This document shows, in pieces, positions 27,164 through 36,463 of a DNA stretch of 64,000 nucleotides (position 1 is the first letter of the stretch; each line of letters begins with the position of its first letter). Location: assembly GCA_029240075.1 (NCBI GenBank), contig JARBTQ010000011.1:1-64000 (forward strand), written 5' to 3'. The notes under the pieces were generated by a model. That model was not told where the DNA came from. It did not search any database and saw nothing but the letters and a program-made list of their open reading frames with translations. The position numbers and the translations under genes were made by a program. This DNA comes from Chlamydiales bacterium (GTDB lineage: Bacteria > Chlamydiota > Chlamydiia > Chlamydiales > JARBTQ01).

Positions 27164-30100
27164 TTATTTCCTTTCAGATACCACTCTAAATCCAGTGTAA
27201 GCATCAGATGTTTCGGGGGACAATGGCATACGGGCTGAAACTCGTAGCTCATGGGCAACGCTGTCGTAACATCCACCTTTAGTCACTTTTTCAATACCAT
27301 ATCCAGGTCCTTGTGGATTACGATCAGGCATTGTCTTGAAATAATTAGGACTATACCAATCCATAGTCCATTGTCTAATATTGCCACTCATATCGTAAAG
27401 GCCATAAGGACTTTTTGCATCAATACTTCCGTATTGCTGGTTGATCAATTGAGGATTAGAACGGATCAAATTATCTACTTTCATGTCATAGTTTAAAATA
27501 TTGATTCCATTGTAAAACCCTACGCGCTTCGTCCTTACATCAAATGCTTTGTTAGGATCGTAACTGTCAGCATAATTAGCCATTGTACGGTTGATTGTAT
27601 CTCTTCCAAATCCATAGCGGTATTTTTTGAGGGGTTTGCCAGGAGGAGTAATTGCCATTCCTGCCGCTTTTTCCCATTCAGCTTCTGTTGGAAGGCGGTA
27701 ACCATTGTCTTTACAGTAAGCCATTGCTCCATACCAGGAAACCTCAATCATAGGATACTCTTCCTTGCCAGCTATAGGAAGAAAGCTAAAGCCTTCAACT
27801 GTGTCTTTCCCTTGAATTTGGCTATCAGGATCAGCATCAATTGTTTCACAAAGAAGGTGCCCGTCGCTATCTTTAACTTGCCCTTTAAACTTACCTTCAC
27901 GAGTGTATTCAATCTTCTTATTGCGTACTGCTTGAGTTAACCAAGCTGCATATTGAGCGTTGGTAACTGGAGTGGCCGATATATAAAATGTATCTACATC
28001 GACAGTTCGCGTAGGTTGTTCATCAGCTTCTCCTTCACCAAAAATATCTCCAAGGATAACAGGGCCACGAGGGATCTCAATCATACGCTGTAGAGGTATA
28101 TAGATGCCTCCAACAAGTTGTCGTTGGTCAGGTTTTACTTCTACAGTAATTTTATCTGGAGTCTTGTAATTAGGTAAGGACTCAAATGTTACCTCATATT
28201 TCCCTACAGAAGTAAGGGGAATCAAAGTGTATTCTCCAGTAAATGAACCTATTTCGATTGGCTGTTTCTCGGTAAGATCGCGAATTTTATAAGTAGCTTG
28301 TGGAATATTAGAGCTTACAGCTAAGCTGCCTTTGTCCATGCGGTATACAGCATAAATTCTTTCTGGTTTGCTGGAACGCAAATTAACCTCAATGGAAGCA
28401 GGTCTGTGGTCTCCATATCTTTGTACACGTGTTTCATCTAGAGGGGAAAAATCGATACGATAGCGACCTTCAGGTATATTGAGTAAGGTATGGCTAGTTT
28501 CTATAAATCGCTTAATCTCGGTTTGTTGACCATCAAGAGGAGTTAAAGTAATCTCAAAACGATCTGTATTTGATGCAACCAGTAAAGATGAGCGTTTTTC
28601 ATATTGCACTTCAATATTAGAGTCTTTTTCCTTCGCTACAACCACTTTTTGGGCTTCAGGTTCGACGAAATTCTCATCATAAGTGGGAGCAAAAGAAAGA
28701 GCATAATTTCCTATAGGCAAGTTATAAAAGGTGTAATCTCCACCTTTCCCACTCCATTTCTGACCAGTGCTCTCTGATACTAATTCAAAACGCGCTTGAT
28801 TATAGTTTGTTTTAAGAGATAAAGATTTCTCAATTTTAAACTGAGGAGCTACAACCTTAGGTTGAGATTTTTGGATTGTAATTTCCTGAATCGCGATCGG
28901 TTGGTAATAAGCAGGCATGTTGTATGTTACCTTGTATCTGCCCACGGGAATCTCTTCATTTTTCCAGTTCAAAGGCTCTTTTTGTCCTTTTAGCTGAAAC
29001 TTGAGCTCTTTCGTGAGGGCGTTTGTATGTCCTTGCGGAGTTAAAATAAGTTCTACATCATCTTCATTTTCTATAGTGGCATTTACTATTAATGTACCAT
29101 AGCTTAATTTAGCTTGAATAGAGGCCTCGGTTATAGCCCCTTTTTTTACTTCAAAAGGTGCTGCGGGAGTGATTGTAAATTCGTACTCTTTTTTGCTTGC
29201 AACTTCTATATGGTAGTCATCTCCAATCGGAAGATTTAAGTCTTTAATACTACCAGTATAATGGCCAATCAAACTGTTATTCTTTTTTAGAGACCATTTT
29301 TGCTCAGGATGAGTTGTTGTTACATTAAGTAGTCCTTTTTCAAGCTTATAAAAAGGTTTGACTTCCTGGTTTAGTTTTCCTGATTGTATCTCTAGACTTA
29401 TTGGGGCAGGAGTTTCATAATAGGGTAATTCGCTACACACAACTTGATATTTACCAGGTGGCAGATCTGCAAAAGAACATTTGCCCTCTTCCAACTTTTT
29501 AACTTCCTTTTTATTACTTTGCAAAACAACTAGTTCCATTTCTGGGAATTTTCCAGTATGCCCTTCCAGCTCTATTTCAACATTTATTTTACCATATTTA
29601 GGAGTTAGCGATAGCTTAACTTCTGCTACTTTACCTTCAGATATATTTACTACTTGGGGAGGTGTAGGTGTATTAAAAAGATTATCAGTATTAGGCACTA
29701 AAAACTCTACTTGATAGGAGCCTACTGCTAAATTGGGTACTGTTACTTGTCGGCTAGGAGAGGTTCCATCTTCAACCAATGCTTGCGCTAGTGCTTGTTG
29801 GTTGGGATACATGGTACGTTGCCCTAGACTATCAATTAGCCAAAAATGGATACGATCCAAGCGTTCTTGCTTGCTACCTGTGTCGTAAGTAACAACTAAG
29901 GTTCCTAGCGCTGGGGCTTTCTTTGCTACATCAGCTTGTTTATTTTCTACATCTGACGTACTGACATTTTGCTCGCCAAAACCAACCCCTTTTATGGGTA
30001 AATCTTTTGGACTAAGGTCTATTTTTTGCGGCGCTACATTTGTCAAATTAAATTCATAATTAGTAAAAGGAGTTCTAACATCTTGCTCAACTTTAAAAAT

Positions 30101-31684
30101 TTGAATAAAATATTTTCCCTCAGGAACTTTTATTATGTTGTGCGAGTTCTGGAGCTCTTGTCTAATTGTTACTTGCTCTTTGTCCAATCGTGAAAGCTCT
30201 ACTTCGAATCCAGGTTCAGCCCCTTCGATCAAAAGGGTTGCGTTTTTCTGATATTCAGCCTTAATTTCAAGATCATTGTCTGTCTTAAGCTCAATCTCTT
30301 GCGACAGGGGGCAAATTATAGAGCTATTCACTTTGGAGCTAAATTTCAATATATATTGGTCTGCTGCTAGGTCTTTAAAGGTGTATTCAACTCCTTCTCC
30401 TTCCCAGATTTGTCCTGTATTTTTTGAGATTAAGGTCAACTGAGCATCAGGGTATTCAGTAATGACTTTAATTGCTCTCTTTGAAGCAATATTAGTGATA
30501 AATTGTTTGATCTCTAGTAGCTTTCCAGCCTCTAATTTTACAGTCTGTACTTGGGGAAATATCCAATCGTTGTCATTTTGTAGTGAAATAAATCCTAGAG
30601 TATATGTTCCTGGTATTAACCCTTTGAGATTAACTACACGTGTTGACATTTCAGGAAAGTCATTATATTCGTTTTGAATGGGGTAAATAGTCCTTTTGCC
30701 AGCTTCATCCTTAAGCCAAAAGTGAATTTGATCTAATAAAGAGGTATCGTTTAAATTAATGCGATAGCTAAGTATTAAGTTAGCTTGATTGATTTTATAA
30801 TCACCTATAATTTGCTTAGAAGTAATGGTATTATCTATCGTAAATCTGCCTACAATTCCTTCCTGGCCAGGAGAAAGGTAGCCTTCTATAATAGGAAATT
30901 CAACAGTATATTGCCCTTCTCCAATATTAATCGGTTCAGCATCGATTACAACTTCTTTTTTCCATAACTCTTGCTGCTTATAACTATCAATACATCTTAC
31001 TATAGCAACCTTACCGGGTGTTAAATGTGGAATATTACTTGTTATCATTAAAGGAATTTGTCTTGCAACAATAGGCAGCTCTAACGACAGGGGGGTATTT
31101 TCCTTAGTTAAACTAAAAGTAATCGGTTTTGGGGTTGGCACATTAGTCGCAGACAAATGTAACTCATACTCCCCAAAAGGTAATGCAACAGGAGGGATAT
31201 CACCTATATTGCGCTCTTCAATAGTTCCTTGTTGCACAACAGCATCTGCTTTTTGAATAGTATAACGTATTGCTTGCTGAATATCATTTTTTAGTTCTAG
31301 TTTTAATAAACCTTTTTGTTGAATGACTTCAACTAAATGATAACCAGAGGTAGTGGTTGGAGAGAAAATATGAAGTTGGCCATTACCTATAATAGGTGCA
31401 TGACGCCGACTGATTTTACGTAAAACCCCTAGTTTCCAATCGGGATCAGAACCTTCTAAATAGATGTACGAAGAAGTGGGATCAGTTTTTACTTGTATAG
31501 GGCGATCTATAGGAAAAATTTGCTGGGTGCCTTGATAAACACTGTCCACCTTATTTGTAGCTGTTATTCCTTCTGGTGTATTTTGTGTGGCAATAAGTTG
31601 AGGATGATGCATTGAACTAAAGCAAGTCAAAGCAACTAGTGAAAGCTTAGAAACTACAATTGGGGATAAAACTCGTAAAATCAT
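27164..31684 (-). CDS. Giant exported protein with repeated Ig-like units and FGE-like domain
   Basis: A 1506-residue protein. The N-terminus (VVSKLSLVALTCFSSMHHPQ) looks like a signal peptide. Residues about 130-1220 are a long series of beta-rich units of the PEGA/carboxypeptidase-regulatory style, with recurring phrases such as LPxGxYxVxF and LxLSLTPKYGKINVE. Residues about 1235-1506 form a formylglycine-generating-enzyme/EgtB-like domain: IPRGPVILGDIFGEGEADEQP, TPVTNAQYAAWL, PMIEVSWYGAMAYCKDNGYRLPTEAEWEKAAG, GLYDMSGNIRQWTMDWY and GFRVVSERK. The paired active-site cysteines of true FGE are not seen in the GGCYDSVAHELRVSAR region, so it may be a binding rather than catalytic domain. It is monocistronic with its own terminator. 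Confidence 0.8.
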   Translation of the reverse strand: MILRVLSPIVVSKLSLVALTCFSSMHHPQLIATQNTPEGITATNKVDSVYQGTQQIFPIDRPIQVKTDPTSSYIYLEGSDPDWKLGVLRKISRRHAPIIGNGQLHIFSPTTTSGYHLVEVIQQKGLLKLELKNDIQQAIRYTIQKADAVVQQGTIEERNIGDIPPVALPFGEYELHLSATNVPTPKPITFSLTKENTPLSLELPIVARQIPLMITSNIPHLTPGKVAIVRCIDSYKQQELWKKEVVIDAEPINIGEGQYTVEFPIIEGYLSPGQEGIVGRFTIDNTITSKQIIGDYKINQANLILSYRINLNDTSLLDQIHFWLKDEAGKRTIYPIQNEYNDFPEMSTRVVNLKGLIPGTYTLGFISLQNDNDWIFPQVQTVKLEAGKLLEIKQFITNIASKRAIKVITEYPDAQLTLISKNTGQIWEGEGVEYTFKDLAADQYILKFSSKVNSSIICPLSQEIELKTDNDLEIKAEYQKNATLLIEGAEPGFEVELSRLDKEQVTIRQELQNSHNIIKVPEGKYFIQIFKVEQDVRTPFTNYEFNLTNVAPQKIDLSPKDLPIKGVGFGEQNVSTSDVENKQADVAKKAPALGTLVVTYDTGSKQERLDRIHFWLIDSLGQRTMYPNQQALAQALVEDGTSPSRQVTVPNLAVGSYQVEFLVPNTDNLFNTPTPPQVVNISEGKVAEVKLSLTPKYGKINVEIELEGHTGKFPEMELVVLQSNKKEVKKLEEGKCSFADLPPGKYQVVCSELPYYETPAPISLEIQSGKLNQEVKPFYKLEKGLLNVTTTHPEQKWSLKKNNSLIGHYTGSIKDLNLPIGDDYHIEVASKKEYEFTITPAAPFEVKKGAITEASIQAKLSYGTLIVNATIENEDDVELILTPQGHTNALTKELKFQLKGQKEPLNWKNEEIPVGRYKVTYNMPAYYQPIAIQEITIQKSQPKVVAPQFKIEKSLSLKTNYNQARFELVSESTGQKWSGKGGDYTFYNLPIGNYALSFAPTYDENFVEPEAQKVVVAKEKDSNIEVQYEKRSSLLVASNTDRFEITLTPLDGQQTEIKRFIETSHTLLNIPEGRYRIDFSPLDETRVQRYGDHRPASIEVNLRSSKPERIYAVYRMDKGSLAVSSNIPQATYKIRDLTEKQPIEIGSFTGEYTLIPLTSVGKYEVTFESLPNYKTPDKITVEVKPDQRQLVGGIYIPLQRMIEIPRGPVILGDIFGEGEADEQPTRTVDVDTFYISATPVTNAQYAAWLTQAVRNKKIEYTREGKFKGQVKDSDGHLLCETIDADPDSQIQGKDTVEGFSFLPIAGKEEYPMIEVSWYGAMAYCKDNGYRLPTEAEWEKAAGMAITPPGKPLKKYRYGFGRDTINRTMANYADSYDPNKAFDVRTKRVGFYNGINILNYDMKVDNLIRSNPQLINQQYGSIDAKSPYGLYDMSGNIRQWTMDWYSPNYFKTMPDRNPQGPGYGIEKVTKGGCYDSVAHELRVSARMPLSPETSDAYTGFRVVSERK

Positions 31685-31943
31685 TACGCTAGAACACTCG
31701 CTTGTTAAAAGGTCTTTTTTAAGTTTAAGCCTAGTAAAATTAGAAATTTAAGCCTAAAATAACCGTGTGGAATAATTTTTGACTAATTACACTAAGGAAA
31801 CGCAAACAAAAATTATTTAGCAATAAAATTCTCACGTTATAGTGCAATAAAATGGATATTTTAGAGAGGAAGAAAAATGGTTAAGAGCTACAGACACTTA
31901 ACCATTCTAAAAATATGAAGAGAATTTTTTAATAAAGCCGCTT

Positions 31944-32726
31944 TTAAATATTGAAAGTGATTTCAAGTCCATCATAAGCAAACTTTATTCCATTAGGCAA
32001 ATGGGCTGCTGCTGAAGCGTGAAGGATGCTGTCACTGATATGTGTAATATAAGTTTGACTAGGAGACACCTTTTGGGAAAAAGCCATAGCTTCATCAAAA
32101 CTAAAGTGCATTTTGCTGGGCACAAGCTTACTAGCCCCAATAATAAGCGTACGCGTTCCCTTCAGCCAATCAAAAATATGGTCGCTATAAGAGCGAATAT
32201 CTGTGAGATAAGCACAATCGCCAAAACGAAAACCCGTTACTTGAGTTAGTCCTTGATAGTAATTAAAAAAGCTAAAAGGACAATCAAAAATTTTAAAGTT
32301 ACCAGATTCTTCTGCTAAAGGGTGGCAATCAATTTGCACAAATGCACTTTTTTCCCCTTGAGGAGGAGTAAATAGGTAGTAATATTGATGTTGAAATGAA
32401 TAAAATGTTTCATATGACAGATAGCAGGGAATTGCTTTTTCTGTATAAGAATTGAAAATTCTTAAGTCATCAATACCTGCAATATGATCATAATGTAGGT
32501 GAGTTAGCAGCAAAGCATCGATATGGTTTAATTTATTACTAAGCGCTTGATTTCTAAAATCGGGACCAGAATCTATTAAGAAATTTTTATCACCAAAGGT
32601 AATTAAACCTGAAGTTCTAAAACGTTTATCGTATGGTGAGTTTGATTGGCAGACTGTACAATTGCAACCAATGACAGGAACTCCTAGCGACCCGCCCGTG
32701 CCTAAAAATAGAAATTTTCCTTCCAT
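31944..32726 (-). CDS. MBL-fold hydrolase of the PhnP type
   Basis: A 260-residue metallo-beta-lactamase-fold hydrolase. It has the PhnP-like start FLGTGGSLGVPVIGCNCTVCQS with metal-binding-site cysteines, IDSGPDFRNQAL, and the zinc motif HLHYDH (about residues 77-82), then DCAYLTDI and THISDS with later ligands. PhnP-type enzymes hydrolyse cyclic phosphate diesters such as phosphoribosyl 1,2-cyclic phosphate; other members are more general phosphodiesterases. No phn genes lie nearby, so the true substrate is open. The gene is alone on the minus strand. Confidence 0.85.
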   Translation of the reverse strand: MEGKFLFLGTGGSLGVPVIGCNCTVCQSNSPYDKRFRTSGLITFGDKNFLIDSGPDFRNQALSNKLNHIDALLLTHLHYDHIAGIDDLRIFNSYTEKAIPCYLSYETFYSFQHQYYYLFTPPQGEKSAFVQIDCHPLAEESGNFKIFDCPFSFFNYYQGLTQVTGFRFGDCAYLTDIRSYSDHIFDWLKGTRTLIIGASKLVPSKMHFSFDEAMAFSQKVSPSQTYITHISDSILHASAAAHLPNGIKFAYDGLEITFNI

Positions 32727-33036
32727 ATAAACCTCTATCGATTTTTGCTTAGTTCTTATGAAAGTAGCACGTAAATATTAATTTTTTATTAAAAGCGCTG
32801 TTAGTTTTTATTTGTTATCAGACGTAGACTTTAAGATCAAATCGGTCCTTAAAATAAATTTTGTAATATTTTTTTGATTATCAGACCTTGAGATAAAAAT
32901 ATATTTAACAGAAATCCATTAAACATATTCAGTAATTCGATAGCTTTATACAAAATTCAATTCTAAAAAAAGCTATCGAATTACTTTATAGACAGCGCAG
33001 CACAGGTAATATGTATATAAAAAAGAGGGGAGCAAA
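32727..33036. repeat. Intergenic region with two polar nonamers and a 17-base perfect inverted repeat
   Basis: This 310-base gap holds two copies of TTATCAGAC (32815-32823 and 32878-32886) only 63 bases apart, and a perfect 17-base inverted repeat: 32931-32947 against 32969-32985, starting AGTAATTCGATAGC, with a 21-base loop. The repeat lies downstream of the orphan gene at 33037 and could end its message, but there is no T-run on the minus strand. No coding frame is supported. Confidence 0.6.
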
Positions 33037-33366
33037 TTAGTAGCCAGATCTACAGCTAATTTCGTGATTACGATGCTGAGAAGCAATATTGTGAAAAGTT
33101 TCTTTAGCCTTTTTATTTACTATACCAACAACAAAATATTTTGGTTTTTGATTTGCAGGCCAACCTTTCTTCTTCCAGTCAGAGTAGTTCTTATGTAGGT
33201 GATTAAGTTTATGTTCGAAATTTTTTTTGACATTACCCGGGGAACGGATAGCTTCTTCTAAAGTAATTTGTACCGCTTGTGCTTCATCTCGACATTTGGG
33301 TATATTAAGCTTATTCCATTCGTATGCAAAATAACTTATAAAATCATTACTATGTTGTACGTTCAT
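33037..33366 (-). CDS. Small basic orphan protein
   Basis: A 109-residue hydrophilic, basic protein (MNVQHSNDFISYFAYEWNKL at its start) with no recognised family, signal or membrane segment. The ribosome site AAAGGA lies at normal spacing before the ATG, but inside the right half of a large leader palindrome (33370-33417), which suggests translational control. It follows glgX on the same strand after about 60 bases. Confidence 0.55.
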   Translation of the reverse strand: MNVQHSNDFISYFAYEWNKLNIPKCRDEAQAVQITLEEAIRSPGNVKKNFEHKLNHLHKNYSDWKKKGWPANQKPKYFVVGIVNKKAKETFHNIASQHRNHEISCRSGY

Positions 33367-33369
33367 TTT

Positions 33370-33417
33370 ATATATCCTTTTATTTAATTAATATAAATTA
33401 AAAATAAAAGGATATAT
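33370..33417 (-). promoter_or_regulatory. Leader palindrome that can hide a ribosome site
   Basis: ATATATCCTTTTATTT (33370-33385) and AAATAAAAGGATATAT (33402-33417) form a perfect 16-base inverted repeat with a 16-base loop. In the minus-strand message, the second arm contains AAAAGGA, the ribosome site for the orphan gene starting at 33366, so folding would mask it. No T-run follows, so it is not a standard terminator for glgX. Confidence 0.65.
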
Positions 33418-33424
33418 TATTTTT

Positions 33425-35557
33425 TTATTTATGTAAACGATTACTACTTTTTAGTTGGCATAAGATAGAACTATAAGGCTTAAGCTTATAACTAGGTTCA
33501 TGTTCTAATGCTTTAGGGTAGATGGCTCGTTCTTGGCCAGGCTCCAAAAAGTCTTCGGGACTTTCACAGCTACTGTCAATAATTCGATACCAGGTTTTCT
33601 TACCTGGTACAGGTAAATGCACTGTAATAGGCACATGGCTAGCGTTAAAAGCTATATAAAGATGTTTTCCTTCATTAGAATTATCATGCAGAGTAAAAGC
33701 CACCAATTTGCTCATTGGGCTCCAATCGGGCATACCTGGGTGGGCGCCATGCCAAGTAATGTCTTTAGCTGTTAAAAAATTTTCTTGACGTAAGAGGGGA
33801 TTATTCAAGCGAAAATGGTTTAACAGGCTAAAAAATCTGAAGAGATCACTCTTTTGGTGCTCCCACTGCTTCCAAGAAAACCAATTTAAATCATTATCTT
33901 GACACCAGGTATTATTGTTTCCCCGTTTCGTATGCCCGTACTCATCACCCATATTAATCATGGGGACCCCTTGAGAAGCAATCAAGGCTAGATGGAAATT
34001 TTTTAATTGCTTACGGCGTAACTCTAAAACATGGGAATCTTTGGTTTCTCCTTCTACACCGCAATTCCAACTTTCATTATCGTTAGCCCCATCTTGATTA
34101 TTTTCACCATTAGCAATATTGTGCTTATGATTGTAAGAGACCAGATCAGCTAAGCTAAAGCCATCATGAGCTGTAATAAAATTAATGCTATGGAAAGGGT
34201 GTCTTCCTCTTCCGTATAAGTCCTGTGAACCAGCTATGCGAGTAGCAAAATTTCCTGAATGGGAGGCCTCTCCTTTAATAAATCGTCTAACATGGTCACG
34301 ATACTGCCCATTCCATTCAGCCCATCCTCCTTCTGCTGGAAAATTACCTACTTGGTAAAGTCCACCAGCGTCCCAAGCTTCAGCTATCAGTTTAATATCA
34401 GCTAAAAGAGGATCTTCAGTAATTGATTGAACTAAAGGTGGGTTAGAAAGAGGGACTCCTTGCTTACCGCGTGTTAGGATAGAAGCCAGGTCAAAGCGAA
34501 ATCCATCGACATGCATCTCTGTAACCCAATAACGTAGACTGTCTCGTATAAATTGTTGCACCACAGAATGGTTACCCTGAACTGTATTTCCACATCCAGA
34601 ATAATTCATGTATTGCCCTAATGGAGCTAGAAGATAATAGATCGAATTATCAATCCCTTTAAAGGAATAAGTAGGTCCTTGTTCATTCCCTTCAGCGGTA
34701 TGATTGAACACGACATCTAAGATGACTTCAATTCCATTACGATGCAATTCTTTTACCATCATTTTAAACTCACGCCTAGTTTGATGATAATCATCAACAC
34801 TGCAATAACGGTTCATAGGAGAAAAGAAATTAACCGTAGAATATCCCCAGTAATTAAATAATAACTCTTGGGTAATAGGATTATGTTTATGATATTCCAT
34901 TTCATTAAATTCATGGACGGGGAGTAACTCGACAGCATTAATACCCAAAGATTTCAAATAAGGAATCTTTTCGATAATTCCTAAGAAAGTTCCCGGATGT
35001 TTAGCTTTACTGGATGGATCTTGAGTAAATCCTCTTACATGCATTTCGTAGATAATAAGATCTTTTAGAGGAATCCGGGGTGGTTTTACACCTTCCCAAT
35101 CAAAATCATGCTCTTCAACAATACATCCTCTAGGGTGATAAGTTGAAGCCATTGACTCATTCTCGAAATGTTTCATTTTCTTGCCCCACTGAGTACTGCT
35201 GGCAATACAATGAGCATAAGGATCAAGCAAAATTTTATTAGGGTTGAAACGGTGAAATTCAGGGGGCGTGTCAGGTCCATTTATTTTGTAGCCATATTCA
35301 TAACCCTTAGTTAACCCTTTGACAAAGATGTGCCAAACATTACCAGTACGGTGCTCTTGTGAATCTAATTTTATTTCGAGGATAGGTTCGATTTGATGGG
35401 AAGTAAAAAGACATAAGGTTACTTCCGTCGCATGCTTAGAAAAAATAGCAAAGTTAACGCCGGTTGTAGTACATAATGCCCCATAGGGTGCTGGTTTTCC
35501 TGGAAATAACTGAATATGGGGGGCATTAGATGTAAAATGTGGGTTTCTTGTAATCAT
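33425..35557 (-). CDS. glgX: Glycogen debranching enzyme GlgX (isoamylase type)
   Basis: A 710-residue GH13 enzyme that cleaves alpha-1,6 branches during glycogen degradation in the cytoplasm. It has an N-terminal CBM48 domain (FPGKPAPYGALCTTTGVNFAIFSKHATEVTLCLF), then the GH13 regions: DVVFNHTAEG, the nucleophile region GFRFDLAS, the acid/base region LIAEAWDAGG, and FITAHDGFSLADLVSYNHKHN. MGDEYGHTKRGNNNTWCQDN is typical of GlgX. Length is normal. Chlamydiae store glycogen, so a complete set elsewhere is expected. It is preceded by a small methyltransferase gene 31 bases upstream, possibly the same operon. Confidence 0.95.
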   Translation of the reverse strand: MITRNPHFTSNAPHIQLFPGKPAPYGALCTTTGVNFAIFSKHATEVTLCLFTSHQIEPILEIKLDSQEHRTGNVWHIFVKGLTKGYEYGYKINGPDTPPEFHRFNPNKILLDPYAHCIASSTQWGKKMKHFENESMASTYHPRGCIVEEHDFDWEGVKPPRIPLKDLIIYEMHVRGFTQDPSSKAKHPGTFLGIIEKIPYLKSLGINAVELLPVHEFNEMEYHKHNPITQELLFNYWGYSTVNFFSPMNRYCSVDDYHQTRREFKMMVKELHRNGIEVILDVVFNHTAEGNEQGPTYSFKGIDNSIYYLLAPLGQYMNYSGCGNTVQGNHSVVQQFIRDSLRYWVTEMHVDGFRFDLASILTRGKQGVPLSNPPLVQSITEDPLLADIKLIAEAWDAGGLYQVGNFPAEGGWAEWNGQYRDHVRRFIKGEASHSGNFATRIAGSQDLYGRGRHPFHSINFITAHDGFSLADLVSYNHKHNIANGENNQDGANDNESWNCGVEGETKDSHVLELRRKQLKNFHLALIASQGVPMINMGDEYGHTKRGNNNTWCQDNDLNWFSWKQWEHQKSDLFRFFSLLNHFRLNNPLLRQENFLTAKDITWHGAHPGMPDWSPMSKLVAFTLHDNSNEGKHLYIAFNASHVPITVHLPVPGKKTWYRIIDSSCESPEDFLEPGQERAIYPKALEHEPSYKLKPYSSILCQLKSSNRLHK

Positions 35558-35588
35558 TAGTTCTAGTAACCTTTTATTTAAATTAACT

Positions 35589-36125
35589 TTATTTCTGAGC
35601 GATCACATTTAAGCTTATGTAAGAACCATTTGCCAGCTTGACACCACTAGTATCATTAAATAGCTCGAAACGATCCTTAATTTGTGCTTTAGTAAATCCA
35701 ACGCTAGCTAAGCATCCAATTAAAATTTCAAGGGTAAAGCCTATCTTGTGAAAATCATAAGATGTGGTCTGAGCTCCATAAATCATATTAAGAACATGCA
35801 TACGCTGATGAATATCTAATTTTGGGTCTATAAATAACTGACACAATAAATCTAAGCGCGGAACACTAATATAAAGGAATCCTTCTGGCTGGAGGACACG
35901 ACGCCATTCAGATAGAACAATAGGAACCTCGTCTATTCCAAAGTGTTCTAAAATATGAGAGGCATAAATTTCGGCAAATGTATTGTCTGCGAATCGGGAT
36001 AAATCAATGGCATCGCCTTGATGCTGCACATGCTCACCAGGTAAGGCATCAAAAATTTCCCAGTCTGCATGATATTGTTGTCCACCTAAATGCAGTTTTC
36101 TGACTTTTTTGCTGTCAATTGTCAT
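35589..36125 (-). CDS. Small class I SAM-dependent methyltransferase
   Basis: A 178-residue protein of the methyltransferase type 11 group. It starts directly with KKVRKLHLGGQQYHADWEIFDALPG, a compressed SAM-binding motif I as in glycan/capsule-locus methyltransferases, then the motif DLSRFADNTFAEIYASHILEHF and SEWRRVLQPEGFLYISVPRLD. It lacks the last strand-helix units of larger methyltransferases. Substrate is unknown. It lies 31 bases upstream of glgX on the same strand. One polar nonamer (36257-36265) lies in its upstream region. Confidence 0.78.
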   Translation of the reverse strand: MTIDSKKVRKLHLGGQQYHADWEIFDALPGEHVQHQGDAIDLSRFADNTFAEIYASHILEHFGIDEVPIVLSEWRRVLQPEGFLYISVPRLDLLCQLFIDPKLDIHQRMHVLNMIYGAQTTSYDFHKIGFTLEILIGCLASVGFTKAQIKDRFELFNDTSGVKLANGSYISLNVIAQK

Positions 36126-36374
36126 TGGCTAACGAAAGGGGTTACAGTTCTTTTGTTTAAAACTAGCAACATCAATGCCAATAGATCTCTATAAAATTAT
36201 ATTTATAAGGCTCTAAAGTTCGAAACACAGGAAAAATTAGGAGAAAAGGGTCTTAATTATCAGACGTTAATGTAAAATAATAGAAATAAACTAAACAAAA
36301 AAAGATTGATATTGAGAAAAAAAAAGGTAGTTCGTATGCTTAAAAATACTTTCAAGGAGTAACCTATATTATTT

Positions 36375-36448
36375 GTTCTCGTAGCTCAGCAGGATAGAGC
36401 GGTTGCCTCCTAAGCAACAGGCCGCGCGTTCAAATCGCGCCGAGGACG
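36375..36448 (+). tRNA. tRNA-Arg (anticodon CCT)
   Basis: A complete cloverleaf: acceptor GTTCTCG pairs with CGAGGAC (one G-U), D arm GCTC/GAGC, anticodon stem GTTGC/GCAAC around the loop CTCCTAA, giving anticodon CCT, variable loop, and T arm GCGCG/CGCGC around TTCAAAT. CCA is not encoded. It reads AGG arginine codons. It lies in the gap between divergently placed genes and has no tRNA neighbour; no attachment-site duplication was seen at its 3' end. Confidence 0.95.
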
Positions 36449-36463
36449 TTATCTAAATCTAGA

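Noticed and set aside
36375-36448. tRNA-Arg as an attachment site of an integrated element
   Set aside because: No integrase gene and no repeated tRNA 3' end were found in the window; flanking genes are core cell-wall and glycogen genes.
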